A stretch of DNA of 64,000 nucleotides from Sphingomonas tagetis (GTDB lineage: Bacteria; Pseudomonadota; Alphaproteobacteria; Sphingomonadales; Sphingomonadaceae): contig NZ_JAMLDX010000007.1 in NCBI RefSeq assembly GCF_024211275.1, positions 165,324 through 229,323 on the forward strand. The letters run 5' to 3'. Of the stretch, positions 30,841-39,534 are shown one piece after another. The notes under the pieces are model-generated. The model had not been told where the DNA came from and ran no database searches. It was given only the letters and a program-made list of their open reading frames with translations. Each line of letters opens with the position of its first letter. Position 1 is the first letter of the stretch. The position numbers and the translations under genes were made by a program.

Positions 30841-31521
30841 TCATGCGCGGCTTCCGATACGATCGTTGAGTCCGAGTTGCTGGGCAGCGCGCTCGACCGC
30901 CGCGACGATCTCGGGCGTGGGCGCGGGGAAGCTCTTGAGCGCGACGTTGCCGATATAGCCAATGTCGGCGAAGCCAGCCTCGGTGGTGTAATAGCCGCCA
31001 AGGATCAGCCGCCGCAGCCGCTTCCAGAACGGCGCGGTGGGGAGCGCGGATGCGACGTCGCCGACCTTGGTCAGAACCTCGCGCTGGACGCCGGCATTGG
31101 CGGTGGCGAAGTCGCGCGCGTGGCCGGTCAGCCTGGCAAACAGGTCGAGATGGTGAAGCCCGGCGGTGATCAGCTCGCGGTCGGCCTCGAATTCCGGATA
31201 GGGCGCGCTGACCCATTCATCGATCAGCTGGTGGACACCGACATCGCTCGCCGAGGGCGTCTTGCCTTCGCGCGGGAAGATGTAGTCGGCGATGACCTTG
31301 ACCGACGCGAGCTGCGCCGCGGTCAGTACGCGCGGCCAGGGCACGCTCGGCTGGAGCAGGTTCGGGTCGCGGCCATAGCCGGCGGCCTTGGCCGGCTTGG
31401 CGCCGGTGATGCCGAGATCGAAATAATAGCCGGCACCGAGCGCGGTCGCGAGCGCGCCGGCCCAGACCAGCACCGCGCGCCGGTCCAGTTTAGGCGTGTC
31501 GAGATTGACGGTCTCGCTCAC
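30841..31521 (-). CDS. Gluconate 2-dehydrogenase subunit 3 family protein (Tat-exported small subunit)
   Basis: A 226-residue protein with a twin-arginine-type N-terminus (KLDRRAVLVWAGALATALGA) and the family core LTAAQLASVKVIADYIFPRE plus VGVHQLIDEWV. Known members form the small subunit of GMC-type periplasmic dehydrogenases (gluconate, lactose/glucoside 3-dehydrogenase) and carry the FAD subunit through the Tat system. Its ATG overlaps the stop of the GMC gene (ATGA, 31518-31521). No cytochrome c subunit is encoded nearby, so the electron acceptor is unknown. Confidence 0.9.
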   Translation of the reverse strand: MSETVNLDTPKLDRRAVLVWAGALATALGAGYYFDLGITGAKPAKAAGYGRDPNLLQPSVPWPRVLTAAQLASVKVIADYIFPREGKTPSASDVGVHQLIDEWVSAPYPEFEADRELITAGLHHLDLFARLTGHARDFATANAGVQREVLTKVGDVASALPTAPFWKRLRRLILGGYYTTEAGFADIGYIGNVALKSFPAPTPEIVAAVERAAQQLGLNDRIGSRA

Positions 31522-33221
31522 AGCTCACCCCGCTGCGCTAGGTCGGCGAGGTGCGAGGCGGTGCGCCACGAGAGCGCGAGGATCGAGAGCGTCGGGTTCT
31601 TGTCCGGGCTCGACACCATCACCGCGCCGTCGGCGACGAACAGATTGCGCACTGCCCAGCTACGGCCGAACGAGTCCACGACCGAGGTCTTCGCATCGGC
31701 GCCCATCCGCGCGGTGCCGACTTCGTGGATGATCTCGCCGCCCTTGCTGATCGCCTTGCGGCCGTCGCGCTCGAACGGGGGCACGGGCGTGCCGCCCATG
31801 CGGTCGATCACTTCGAGGAAGGTCGCCATCGCGTGCGTCGCCTGGGCAATCTCCGGCTCGCCCCATTTCCAGTGGAAGCGCAGCACCGGCACGCCCCATT
31901 TGTCCTTCACCTTGGGGTCGAGATCGCAATAGCAATCGTCGTTCGGGATCATCTCGCCGCGCGAGCCGAGCCGGATGGTGCTGCCATAGCGCTGGCGCAT
32001 CGACGCGCGCAGTTCGGGGCCGACCAGTCCCTTGCCGTCGTCGAGCCAGTCGATCAGGTTCATCGACGGCATCAGCCGCCCGCCGTTCATCTCGACATGA
32101 TAGCCGCGCGGGAAATTCAGCTCGCCACGCGCCTGCGCCTGATAGCCCCACCAGGGGACATAGGTGTGCATGATCGACATGCCGTCGTCATTGGTGACCG
32201 GCAGCCCTTCGAGCGCGGGGATCTGGCCGGTCACCTTGGTGCCGACCGTGTCCATCAGATAGCGGCCGACCAGCCCGTAATCGTTGCCGATGCCGTTGCG
32301 GAAGCCGCCGCCGCGCGAGTTCATCAGGATGCGCGCGGTCTCGCCCGCGCCCGCCGACAGCACCACCGCCTTGGCTTTCGCATTGTGATGCTGGCGGGTG
32401 CTGCGGTCGATGAAGCTGACCCCGCTCGCCTTGCCCGCGCTGTCCAGATCGACCTGATAGACCATCGCGTCGGTGCGGATGGTGAGGTTGCCGGTCGCAC
32501 GCGCCTGCGGGAGCAGACCGGTGGTGCTCTGGAACGCCGCGCCGATCGAGCAGCCGCGGATGCACGGCGTCGCGTAGAAGCAGGCCTGCCGCTCGCCCAG
32601 CGGCTGCGTCAGGATCGCGGCGCGGGTCGGTGCGGTCGGGATGCCCATGCTGGCGAAGGCGCGGCCGACGAGCAGCTCATAGGGCTTGGGCGGCGGCGCG
32701 GGCTGGAGGCAGCCTTCGGGCGAATCCGGTGTGTTTTCGAAGCCCTGAGCGGGGCCGCCGGACACGCCGATCAGCTTTTCGACCTTGTCGTACCACGGCG
32801 CAATCTCGTCATAGGTCACCGGCCAGTCGAAACCGAGCCCATCGCGGCTGTGCGGCTTGAAGTCATAGGGGCCGAAGCGCAGCGACACGCGGCCCCAATG
32901 GTTGGTGCGACCGCCGAGCATGCGCGGGCGCCACCATTTGAACGGCTCCGACCCCTCGGCGACGGTGTAGGGCTCGTCGGGAATGTCCCACCCGCCACCG
33001 ACCGTCGCGTCGTAATAGCCCATCGGCTTGTCCGGCGTCGGCTCGCCGCGCAGCGGGGCTTCGGCAGGCAGGTTGAACATCGGGGTTTCGTCGGCGGGAT
33101 CGTAATCGCGCCCGGCTTCGAGCAGCAGCACCTTGAGTCCGCGGCGCGTCAGCTCATAGGCCGCCATGCCGCCGCCGGCGCCCGATCCCACGATGAGAAC
33201 GTCGAAGGGCTCGGCGGCCAT
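31518..33221 (-). CDS. GMC family oxidoreductase (FAD sugar dehydrogenase subunit)
   Basis: A 567-residue flavoprotein. FAD Rossmann motif DVLIVGSGAGGGMAAYEL at residues 6-23, substrate/FAD segment MLGGRTNHWGRVSLRF, a Cys-rich ACFYATPCIRGC stretch, the catalytic His in IHEVGTARMG, and the Asn of SSPDKNPTLSILAL. This matches the large subunit of gluconate/2-keto-gluconate or glucoside 3-dehydrogenases. It has no signal peptide itself, which fits hitch-hiker export with the Tat-carrying small subunit encoded next. Expected to oxidise a sugar hydroxyl in the periplasm. Confidence 0.92.
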   Translation of the reverse strand: MAAEPFDVLIVGSGAGGGMAAYELTRRGLKVLLLEAGRDYDPADETPMFNLPAEAPLRGEPTPDKPMGYYDATVGGGWDIPDEPYTVAEGSEPFKWWRPRMLGGRTNHWGRVSLRFGPYDFKPHSRDGLGFDWPVTYDEIAPWYDKVEKLIGVSGGPAQGFENTPDSPEGCLQPAPPPKPYELLVGRAFASMGIPTAPTRAAILTQPLGERQACFYATPCIRGCSIGAAFQSTTGLLPQARATGNLTIRTDAMVYQVDLDSAGKASGVSFIDRSTRQHHNAKAKAVVLSAGAGETARILMNSRGGGFRNGIGNDYGLVGRYLMDTVGTKVTGQIPALEGLPVTNDDGMSIMHTYVPWWGYQAQARGELNFPRGYHVEMNGGRLMPSMNLIDWLDDGKGLVGPELRASMRQRYGSTIRLGSRGEMIPNDDCYCDLDPKVKDKWGVPVLRFHWKWGEPEIAQATHAMATFLEVIDRMGGTPVPPFERDGRKAISKGGEIIHEVGTARMGADAKTSVVDSFGRSWAVRNLFVADGAVMVSSPDKNPTLSILALSWRTASHLADLAQRGEL

Positions 33222-33346
33222 GGCTCAGCCGGCTGCTTGCGCGGAGACGCGCGCGGGGGTTGCGGCGCAAGCGTCCGAAAATCCTGGGCAGCTAATGCGA
33301 TGAACCCCTGACATGCCTCTCCACCTCCGGCTGAACGCCGCGTCAA

Positions 33347-33360
33347 TGTAAACGATAACA
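33347..33360. promoter_or_regulatory. LacI/GalR-type operator candidate
   Basis: TGTAAACGATAACA has the central CG and TGTnAnC/GnTnACA half-sites of LacI-family operators (5 of 7 positions symmetric). It lies 126 nt upstream of the GMC oxidoreductase. No LacI-family gene is present in the window, so the regulator would be encoded elsewhere. Confidence 0.4.
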
Positions 33361-33612
33361 GTGACCTATCAGACAGCAAGTCGCGATTGGGCCAACGGCT
33401 TTGCCGATCGGATCGCGCGCTTTGCCGAACGGGCGGCCGTGAAATCGGCGGCGCGCCGTCTTGGCCTGCGGATGGCCCCATCGAACGGCTGGCGGCGGCG
33501 CGTGGCGGCGGCTAGACAGCCAGCCGATATGGCGCTCGCAGGCCCTGCTTCGCAGGGGCGATCCAGCCGAATAGGGTGGACAAGATGATGATTGAATGTA
33601 ATGGATTACAAG

Positions 33613-33630
33613 CCCGTTCTCAAGAACGGG
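33613..33630. promoter_or_regulatory. Palindrome CCCGTTCT-CA-AGAACGGG before the isomerase gene
   Basis: Perfect 8-bp arms with a 2-nt centre, 19 nt upstream of the ATG at 33650 and partly upstream of its GAGAGGG ribosome site. It could be an operator or a 5'-UTR hairpin that affects translation. Confidence 0.5.
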
Positions 33631-33649
33631 GAGACTTTGAGAGGGTGTC

Positions 33650-34627
33650 ATGGGCGAGCGTGGTTTCGATCTGTTCGGCGGCATGCGGCCGAGCCGCCGG
33701 GGGTTTCTGGCCGGCGGGCTCGCCGCGATGACCGCCGCCTGCGCACCGCGCGAAGCGAGCGGTTTCTTCCCGCCGTCCGGCCCGGCGATCGGGGTCCAGC
33801 TCTATTCGGTCGGGCCGGAAGCCGCCGCCGATCTCGACGGCACGCTCGGCAAGCTGGCGGCGATCGGCTACCGCACGGTCGAGCTGGCGGGCTATATCGG
33901 ACGCACGCCCACGGAACTGCGCGCGGCGCTCGACCGCGCGGGCCTCAAATGCACCAGCGCGCACGTGCCGGGCCTGCCGTTCCGCCCTGCCCCGCGCACG
34001 CTCGACGACGATCCCGGCCTGTTGGCGGAAGAAGCGCGCATCCTCGGCTTCGATACGGTGATCATGCCGCTATTCGTGACCCCGCCGCATCTGCCGATCC
34101 GGCTCAACCCCGGCGACGACGTCAAGAAGGTGGTCACCGCGATCGTGGCGAAGATGGGCGAGGATGGCTGGAAGTGGTGCGCCGACTATATGAACCGCAA
34201 GGCCGCCGGTCTGAGCAAGCACGGCCTCAAATTCGGCTTCCACAATCACGGCAACGAGTTCGGGCCGGTCGGCAACCGCTCGATCATGGAGCTGCTGATC
34301 GCGGAGACCGATCCGGCGCTGGTCAGCTTCCAGCTCGATTGTGGCTGGGCCGCAGGCACCGGCACCGATCCCGCCGCATTCATCCGCAGGCATAAAGGCC
34401 GGGTGAGCGCGCTGCACATCAAGGACGTCGTTAAAAGCAACGTGCCCAATTTCGAGCTGCGCATGGACCATGCCGAGGTCGGCAAGGGGATCATCGACTG
34501 GCGCGACGTGATGGCGGCGTCGCGCGAAGCGGGGATCACCCGCTTCTTCGTCGAACAGGAAGCGCCGCATCTGCGCCCCGTGTTCGACGTGCTCAAGAGC
34601 AATCACGACTATCTGGCGGCGCTATAA
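33650..34627 (+). CDS. Tat-exported sugar phosphate isomerase/epimerase-like TIM-barrel protein
   Basis: A 325-residue xylose-isomerase-like (AP_endonuc_2) TIM barrel. The N-terminus MRPSRRGFLAGGLAAMTAAC is a Tat signal with a Cys after it, so it may be a Tat lipoprotein. Metal-site segments include GFHNHGNEF, SFQLDCGWA, RVSALHIKDV and FFVEQEAPH. Exported relatives act on 3-keto-glycosides or related sugars after glycoside 3-dehydrogenases, which would fit the divergent GMC/subunit-3 operon. It ends 6 nt inside the convergent RTX gene. Confidence 0.88.
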   Translation: MGERGFDLFGGMRPSRRGFLAGGLAAMTAACAPREASGFFPPSGPAIGVQLYSVGPEAAADLDGTLGKLAAIGYRTVELAGYIGRTPTELRAALDRAGLKCTSAHVPGLPFRPAPRTLDDDPGLLAEEARILGFDTVIMPLFVTPPHLPIRLNPGDDVKKVVTAIVAKMGEDGWKWCADYMNRKAAGLSKHGLKFGFHNHGNEFGPVGNRSIMELLIAETDPALVSFQLDCGWAAGTGTDPAAFIRRHKGRVSALHIKDVVKSNVPNFELRMDHAEVGKGIIDWRDVMAASREAGITRFFVEQEAPHLRPVFDVLKSNHDYLAAL

Positions 34628-36157
34628 CCCCGCCAGCAAATCCTCCAGCGCCGGGCCGAGCAGGACATGGTCGAGGAACGGGTGGCCGGTGGTGTTGCTG
34701 GCGAGGAATACCAGATAGGCCGCGGCGTCGCTGAGGCTGCCGCCGAGCGCGAAGTTCGCCGCGGTCAGCGCCGGGCGGCCGGTCAGGCGGATCACCATGT
34801 CGGGTAACGCGCCGCCATTCACATTGACCTCGACCAGCGTGTCGTTGCCCGAGATGCGGTAGCCGACCGTGCCCGCGCCAGTGGGGCTTGCCGTGCCGAC
34901 GAAGCTGAAGCCGCCGGGCCGCCGCAGCCCCGACAGGTCGATCACATCGCTCCCGCCGAAATCGGTGATGCGGTCGGGCGCGGCCGGCAAGCTGTCCGTC
35001 GCTGCGGCATAGATGAAGCTGTCGCGCCCGCCGCCCCCGGTCAGGATATCGCTGCCGCCCTTGCCCTGCAGCGTGTCGTCGCTGGCCATGCCGATGTGGC
35101 GACCATTGGCGCCGTCGCCGATGATGCTCTGCGACACGCTGCCCGACAGGCCGTAATTGGGATCGATCTTGCTCGTCGGCGGCGCGTTGGCGAAGACATC
35201 GGTAATGGTCTGCTGCTTCTGCGCCGCGCTTATCCAGCCGGGCAGGCCATAGGCGCCGATATAGGCGAAGGATTCATGCGCCGCGAGGCTGTTGAACAAC
35301 CCGAAGATCGACAGCGGCCCATGGGGCTGATAGTCGGCCATCCAGTGAATCGTGCCCATCAGCCGGGCGTTGAGATCGCGCTGGCCATGCTGGATGCCGC
35401 CTGGCGGCGTGTTGTTCGGAGTAGCGTCGTTCTTGGGCACATAGCCGGTGATCAGTCCGTCGAAATCGTCGACCGTCAGCCCGAAGCGCGTCGCCACGCC
35501 CTGGCTGTAGCCGGGCATGCCGAACTGGACGAAGCTGGCGCGCGCCGCGGTCACCGTCTTGCCATAGGTGGCGATCGAATAGCCGAGCACATATTGCGTG
35601 AATGCCGCGCCGAGCGAGAGGCCGGTGACATGGATGCGCGCATCGGCGTAGCGCGGATCGCTCATCAGCCGCGTGTAGATCGCGGCGGCCTCATCGGCCT
35701 GCGGCGAGCTCAGGCCATAAGTCAGACCGCCATTGTCGGTGACGTCGCTCAGCGCATTGAGTCCTTCGGCGGTCTTGGCGGCGGCGAAGGCGAGGATGAC
35801 GTCGGTGACGCGGCCATTGGCCCCGACCTTCTCGACCGTGCCGGCGAAATAATCGCCCGCCGCGTCATATTCGACATGCGGATTGCGATAGCCGTTGCCG
35901 AGCAGGATCGCGGGGTCGGTGCGCGGTGCCTCCTGCAGCTGCCACCAACAGGTGCCATAATAGATCAGGTCGGGCAGCGTGACGCGGCTGGCCGCGGTCG
36001 CGGCGTCGGGTGCTTCATCGGTCGTTGTCGGCGGCGGCAGCAGCCCGCCGAGCAGCGTGGTGATCGTGCCCGGCGCCGGCTCGCTCGTCGTGCCGATCAA
36101 CCCGAACGCCGCCGCCGAACCGGCAAGCGCCACCGCCAGCAAGCCAAGTCGCTTCAT
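34622..36157 (-). CDS. Exported alpha/beta-hydrolase-like protein with RTX-type C-terminus
   Basis: A 511-residue protein with a signal peptide-like N-terminus. Residues 175-187 contain HVTGLSLGAAF, a lipase GxSxG nucleophile elbow with Ser181. A calcium-binding RTX-like stretch, TLQGKGGSDILTGGGGRDSF, follows around residues 360-380, then a serralysin-like tail (TDSLPAAPDRITDFGGSDVIDLS). RTX tails normally go with type I secretion and no Sec signal, so the combination is unusual. A further C-terminal module (about 460-511) is unrecognised. Probably a secreted lipase or esterase. No type I exporter gene is next to it. Confidence 0.8.
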   Translation of the reverse strand: MKRLGLLAVALAGSAAAFGLIGTTSEPAPGTITTLLGGLLPPPTTTDEAPDAATAASRVTLPDLIYYGTCWWQLQEAPRTDPAILLGNGYRNPHVEYDAAGDYFAGTVEKVGANGRVTDVILAFAAAKTAEGLNALSDVTDNGGLTYGLSSPQADEAAAIYTRLMSDPRYADARIHVTGLSLGAAFTQYVLGYSIATYGKTVTAARASFVQFGMPGYSQGVATRFGLTVDDFDGLITGYVPKNDATPNNTPPGGIQHGQRDLNARLMGTIHWMADYQPHGPLSIFGLFNSLAAHESFAYIGAYGLPGWISAAQKQQTITDVFANAPPTSKIDPNYGLSGSVSQSIIGDGANGRHIGMASDDTLQGKGGSDILTGGGGRDSFIYAAATDSLPAAPDRITDFGGSDVIDLSGLRRPGGFSFVGTASPTGAGTVGYRISGNDTLVEVNVNGGALPDMVIRLTGRPALTAANFALGGSLSDAAAYLVFLASNTTGHPFLDHVLLGPALEDLLAGL

Positions 36158-36276
36158 CGCACCTCTCCCGTCTTCCGCGCCGGCTCCAGCCGGTCAACGT
36201 TGTCAACACAGGCTGCGCCGGAACGATCCCGGCGTTAAGCGGGCGAAGCTTTGCCGTTCGGTCGTTTGGCTGTGCC

Positions 36277-37083
36277 TTAGCGTTTGGCGGCCACGGCCCT
36301 GTTCGCGATGGCGCGGATCGCGGCATAGCCGTCGGCATTGGGGTGCGTGCCGTCGAAGGTGAACTCGGGCTTGAGCGCGCCGTCGGGAGTGCGCAGCACG
36401 CTGCCATAATCGACGAACGTCACCTTCTCGCGCGCCGCCATCTCGCGCAGGCGGCGGTTGAGTTCGGCCAGGACCGGGACCGGCTTGACGGTGGTCGCCC
36501 AGTTGAACCCGGCCGAGGGCGGCGTCGCGGCGAGCACGACGCGGATCTTCGCCGCCTTGGCCAGCACCACCATCGCATGGATGTTGCCGGTGATCGTGTC
36601 GAGCGTGGTCGGGCCGGTATTGCCGGCAACGTCGTTGGTGCCGGCCATGATGTGGACGACGCGCGGCTTGAGCGCGAGCACGTCGGCGGGGAAGCGCAGC
36701 AGCATCTGGTGCGTCGTCTGGCCGCTGATCCCGCGGTTGATGCGGCCGCGCGTGAACAGCGCGGGATCGGCCATCGGCCAGGCCTGGGTGATCGAATCGC
36801 CCATGAACACGACGGCGCGGTCGGCCTGCGGCAGCGCGCGGACGCGCTCATTGTCGGCGCGATACTGGCAGAGGTCGGCCCAGTCGGTCTTGCGCGCCTC
36901 GATATAGGCCGTGCGATAGCTCACGGCCTCGGGCGGCGGAGGCAGCATCGCGCGGTTGCCGGCCGCGTACATCTGCTTGCGCCACGCCACGACTTCGGGC
37001 GGCATCACGACCGGCGTCGGGCAGGGATTGTCGGTCACCCCCTGCGCGGCGAAGGCGGCGGCGACATAGAGGATCGGCGTCAT
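36277..37083 (-). CDS. SGNH/GDSL hydrolase family protein (exported)
   Basis: A 268-residue esterase-type hydrolase. All SGNH blocks are visible: VVFMGDSITQAW (Ser), RINRGISGQTTHQML (Gly), HIMAGTNDVAGN (Asn) and FDGTHPNADGY (Asp-His). A short hydrophobic N-terminus (MTPILYVAAAFAAQGV) suggests export. The ATG at 37083 overlaps the stop of the upstream MBL-fold gene (ATGA, 37080-37083). Likely a carbohydrate or lipid deacylase; substrate unknown. Confidence 0.9.
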   Translation of the reverse strand: MTPILYVAAAFAAQGVTDNPCPTPVVMPPEVVAWRKQMYAAGNRAMLPPPPEAVSYRTAYIEARKTDWADLCQYRADNERVRALPQADRAVVFMGDSITQAWPMADPALFTRGRINRGISGQTTHQMLLRFPADVLALKPRVVHIMAGTNDVAGNTGPTTLDTITGNIHAMVVLAKAAKIRVVLAATPPSAGFNWATTVKPVPVLAELNRRLREMAAREKVTFVDYGSVLRTPDGALKPEFTFDGTHPNADGYAAIRAIANRAVAAKR

Positions 37084-38078
37084 GGCGTGAGTCCTTTGGC
37101 GAGGGAGGCGATGTCGACCGGCGCGATCACCGGCATATAGGCGACGGGCACGCCATCGCGCGCGGCGAGCGGGGCGATGCGCGTCATGGTCAGCGGGATG
37201 TCGTCCATGAAGCGGCGCAGCGGCTGGAGCGGCCGGTCCAGCGGCTCGAGGAAATCGTCCCAGTGGATCGGCATGACCAGCTTCGCACCGGTCGCGGTCA
37301 CCGTCTCGCGCCAATAGCGTTGCGTGAACTCGGGCGGGTGCGCCGACAGCCCGCCGGTGGCGAGGAACACCGCGTCGGCCCTGATCCCGCGATACATGCC
37401 GGGGACGAAATTGGCGCTGGGGTGGACGAGGATGCGCGTGCCGCGATGCTCGATCAGAAAGGCGAAGCTGCCGCCTTCCTTGTAGTCGGCGACGCCGGCG
37501 GGTTGGCGCAGCGGCGCGGTGACGACGCCGGGGATTCGATCATCCAGCGAATGAAGCGAGCGAATGACGGTGACCCTGATCGCGCCGGCGTTCAGCGTCT
37601 CGCCGCCCCTGATCGTGCGGATGCGCGAGCTCGGGATGCCGCCGCCCTGCGCGACGAAACCGGTCGAGGTCGATCCGGCGACGGTCGCGCCGGCGCGCGC
37701 GGCGATGGCAGCGAGGTCGAGCGAATGGTCGTAATGGGTGTGCGAGACCAGCAGCAGGCCGAGCCTCGACAATCCGGCGCGGCGCAGGATCGCCTCGATC
37801 CGCGCGGAGTCGCTCGCGAGCTTGCCGAACAGGACGTTGCCGAGGCCGGGCCGCGAGAGCAGCGCATCGATCATCACGGCGTCGCGGCCCTGGCGGAAGA
37901 CGAGCGTGGTCGTGCCGAAATATTGTGCGGTGAGGCCGTCCGGCACGCGCGATGCGGCGGGCAGCGTCTGCGTGCCTTCGGGCATGGCGGGATGGCCGAG
38001 CCGCCACGCGCCATAGCCGCCGACGGCAAGGAGCACTGCCAGCACCGTCACGGCCACGCGTTTGACCCAGCGTTTCAA
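37080..38078 (-). CDS. MBL-fold metallo-hydrolase, UlaG/NAPE-PLD-like, membrane-anchored
   Basis: A 332-residue protein with one N-terminal membrane helix (residues 5-27) and a periplasm-facing metallo-beta-lactamase domain. The metal motif is LLVSHTHYDHSLDL (HxHxDH), with LVHPSANFV and MPIHWDDFLEPL later. The LVMPIHWDDF ending resembles UlaG/NAPE-PLD-like hydrolases that cleave phosphodiesters or lactones. It is cotranscribed with the SGNH hydrolase. Physiological substrate unknown. Confidence 0.85.
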   Translation of the reverse strand: MKRWVKRVAVTVLAVLLAVGGYGAWRLGHPAMPEGTQTLPAASRVPDGLTAQYFGTTTLVFRQGRDAVMIDALLSRPGLGNVLFGKLASDSARIEAILRRAGLSRLGLLLVSHTHYDHSLDLAAIAARAGATVAGSTSTGFVAQGGGIPSSRIRTIRGGETLNAGAIRVTVIRSLHSLDDRIPGVVTAPLRQPAGVADYKEGGSFAFLIEHRGTRILVHPSANFVPGMYRGIRADAVFLATGGLSAHPPEFTQRYWRETVTATGAKLVMPIHWDDFLEPLDRPLQPLRRFMDDIPLTMTRIAPLAARDGVPVAYMPVIAPVDIASLAKGLTP

Positions 38079-38128
38079 ACCACCCTCTCCTGCATATGGA
38101 GAAGAGCTGCCCGCCGGTCAGATGGGCG

Positions 38129-39454
38129 TCAATCCGGGTCGAATGTGCCGTCGAACTTCTTTTCGATGCCGTTCCAGCAATCGGCATAATCGAACTGCAT
38201 CGGCGCCTCGCGTGCGGCCCATAGCGTGAGATGCTGGGGGAAACGCGTCTCGAACATGAAGCTCATCGTCTGGTCGAGCTTTTCGGGCTTGAGATCCGCC
38301 GCGCTCGCTCGGTCGAATGCATTCTGGTCCGGCCCATGCGGCAGCATGCAATTGTGCAGGCTCATCGCACCCGGCGCAAAGCCGTCGGGCTTGGCGTCAT
38401 ACTCGCCATAGATGTTGCCCATCAGCTCGCTCATCACATTCTTGTGATACCAGGGCGGGCGGAAGCTGTGCTCGGCGACCAGCCAGCGCTCGCGGAACAG
38501 CACGAAGTCGATATTGGCGGTTCCCTCGACCTCCGAGCGCGCGGTCAGCACGGTGAAGATCGACGGATCAGGGTGGTCGAACAGGATCGCGCCGACCGGG
38601 CTGTAGGTCGTCAGATCATATTTGTACGGCGCGTAATTGCCGTGCCACGCCACCACGTCGAGCGGGCTGTGGCCGATCGATGTGCGGTGGAACTGACCGC
38701 ACCATTTGAGCGTGACGGTGGACGGCGCGTCGCGGTCCTCGAACGCCGCCACTGGCGTCTTGAAGTCGCGCGGATTGGCCATGCAATTGGCGCCGATCGG
38801 GCCGCGGTCGGGCAGATCGAACTGCTGGCCGTAATTCTCGCAGACGAAGCCGCGGCACGGCCCCTCGATCACCTCGACGCGATAGACCAGCCCGCGCGGC
38901 AGGATGGCGATCTCCTTCGGCCCGATCTCGATCGTGCCTAGCTCGGTACAGAAGCGCAGCCGGCCTTGCTGCGGCACCACCAGCAGCTCGCCGTCGGCCG
39001 AGTAGAAATAGTCGTCCACCATCGACGCGGTGACGAGGTAGATGTGCGCCGCCATGCCGGTCTGGGTGTTGACGTCGCCCGCGGTGGTGACGGTGCGCAT
39101 GCCCGTGATCCAGCTCAGCTCGGCGTCTTCATGCGGCATTGGGTTCCAGCGATATTGGCCAAGGCTGGCGACGCCGGGGATGACGTTGGGCGCCGACTTC
39201 CAGTGCGGCACCTCGATCGGTTCGAAGCGGCCGACATGGCGCACGCTCGGTCGGATGCGATAGCACCAGCTGCGCTCGTTGCGCCCGCGCGGCGCGGTGA
39301 AGGCGGTGCCGGACAGCTGTTCGGCATAGAGCCCATAGGGGCAGCGCTGCGGCGAATTCTGCCCCTGCGGCAGCGCGCCGGGCAGCGCCTCGGTCTCGAA
39401 GTCGTTGCCGAAGCCGGGCATATAGCCGGCGGTAGGCGGCGCGCTGGCGGTCAT
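38129..39454 (-). CDS. hmgA: Homogentisate 1,2-dioxygenase
   Basis: A 441-residue iron(II) ring-cleavage dioxygenase of tyrosine/phenylalanine catabolism, giving maleylacetoacetate. The start [20 protein letters not shown] at 39454 gives the family N-terminus; a longer frame from 39523 is not conserved. Iron-site segments near the C-terminus include [20 protein letters not shown] and [13 protein letters not shown]. The other homogentisate genes (maleylacetoacetate isomerase, fumarylacetoacetase) are not adjacent; the next genes on this strand are the MBL-fold and SGNH hydrolases. It is divergent from a LysR gene. Confidence 0.97.
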   Translation of the reverse strand: MTASAPPTAGYMPGFGNDFETEALPGALPQGQNSPQRCPYGLYAEQLSGTAFTAPRGRNERSWCYRIRPSVRHVGRFEPIEVPHWKSAPNVIPGVASLGQYRWNPMPHEDAELSWITGMRTVTTAGDVNTQTGMAAHIYLVTASMVDDYFYSADGELLVVPQQGRLRFCTELGTIEIGPKEIAILPRGLVYRVEVIEGPCRGFVCENYGQQFDLPDRGPIGANCMANPRDFKTPVAAFEDRDAPSTVTLKWCGQFHRTSIGHSPLDVVAWHGNYAPYKYDLTTYSPVGAILFDHPDPSIFTVLTARSEVEGTANIDFVLFRERWLVAEHSFRPPWYHKNVMSELMGNIYGEYDAKPDGFAPGAMSLHNCMLPHGPDQNAFDRASAADLKPEKLDQTMSFMFETRFPQHLTLWAAREAPMQFDYADCWNGIEKKFDGTFDPD

Positions 39455-39534
39455 TCCGCTCTCCCGAATGGTCTCATTTGATACTTCATCGCCCGCAATA
39501 GATGCGCGCTCAACGACGTGCAATAAACGCTGCG

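Larger units (their letters stand above)
33222..33649. other. 428-bp divergent intergenic region with candidate operators
   Basis: It separates the GMC oxidoreductase (minus) from the TIM-barrel isomerase (plus). It holds a LacI-like site (33347-33360), a GC-rich hairpin CCCTGC-TTC-GCAGGG near 33543-33557, and a perfect palindrome just before the isomerase. A short open frame (33361-33588) has no recognisable features and I do not call it a gene. Confidence 0.5.

Noticed and set aside
33361..33588. Short ORF in the GMC/isomerase intergenic region
   Set aside because: Arg/Ala-rich product with no family features and no ribosome-binding site; overlaps candidate operators and a hairpin.
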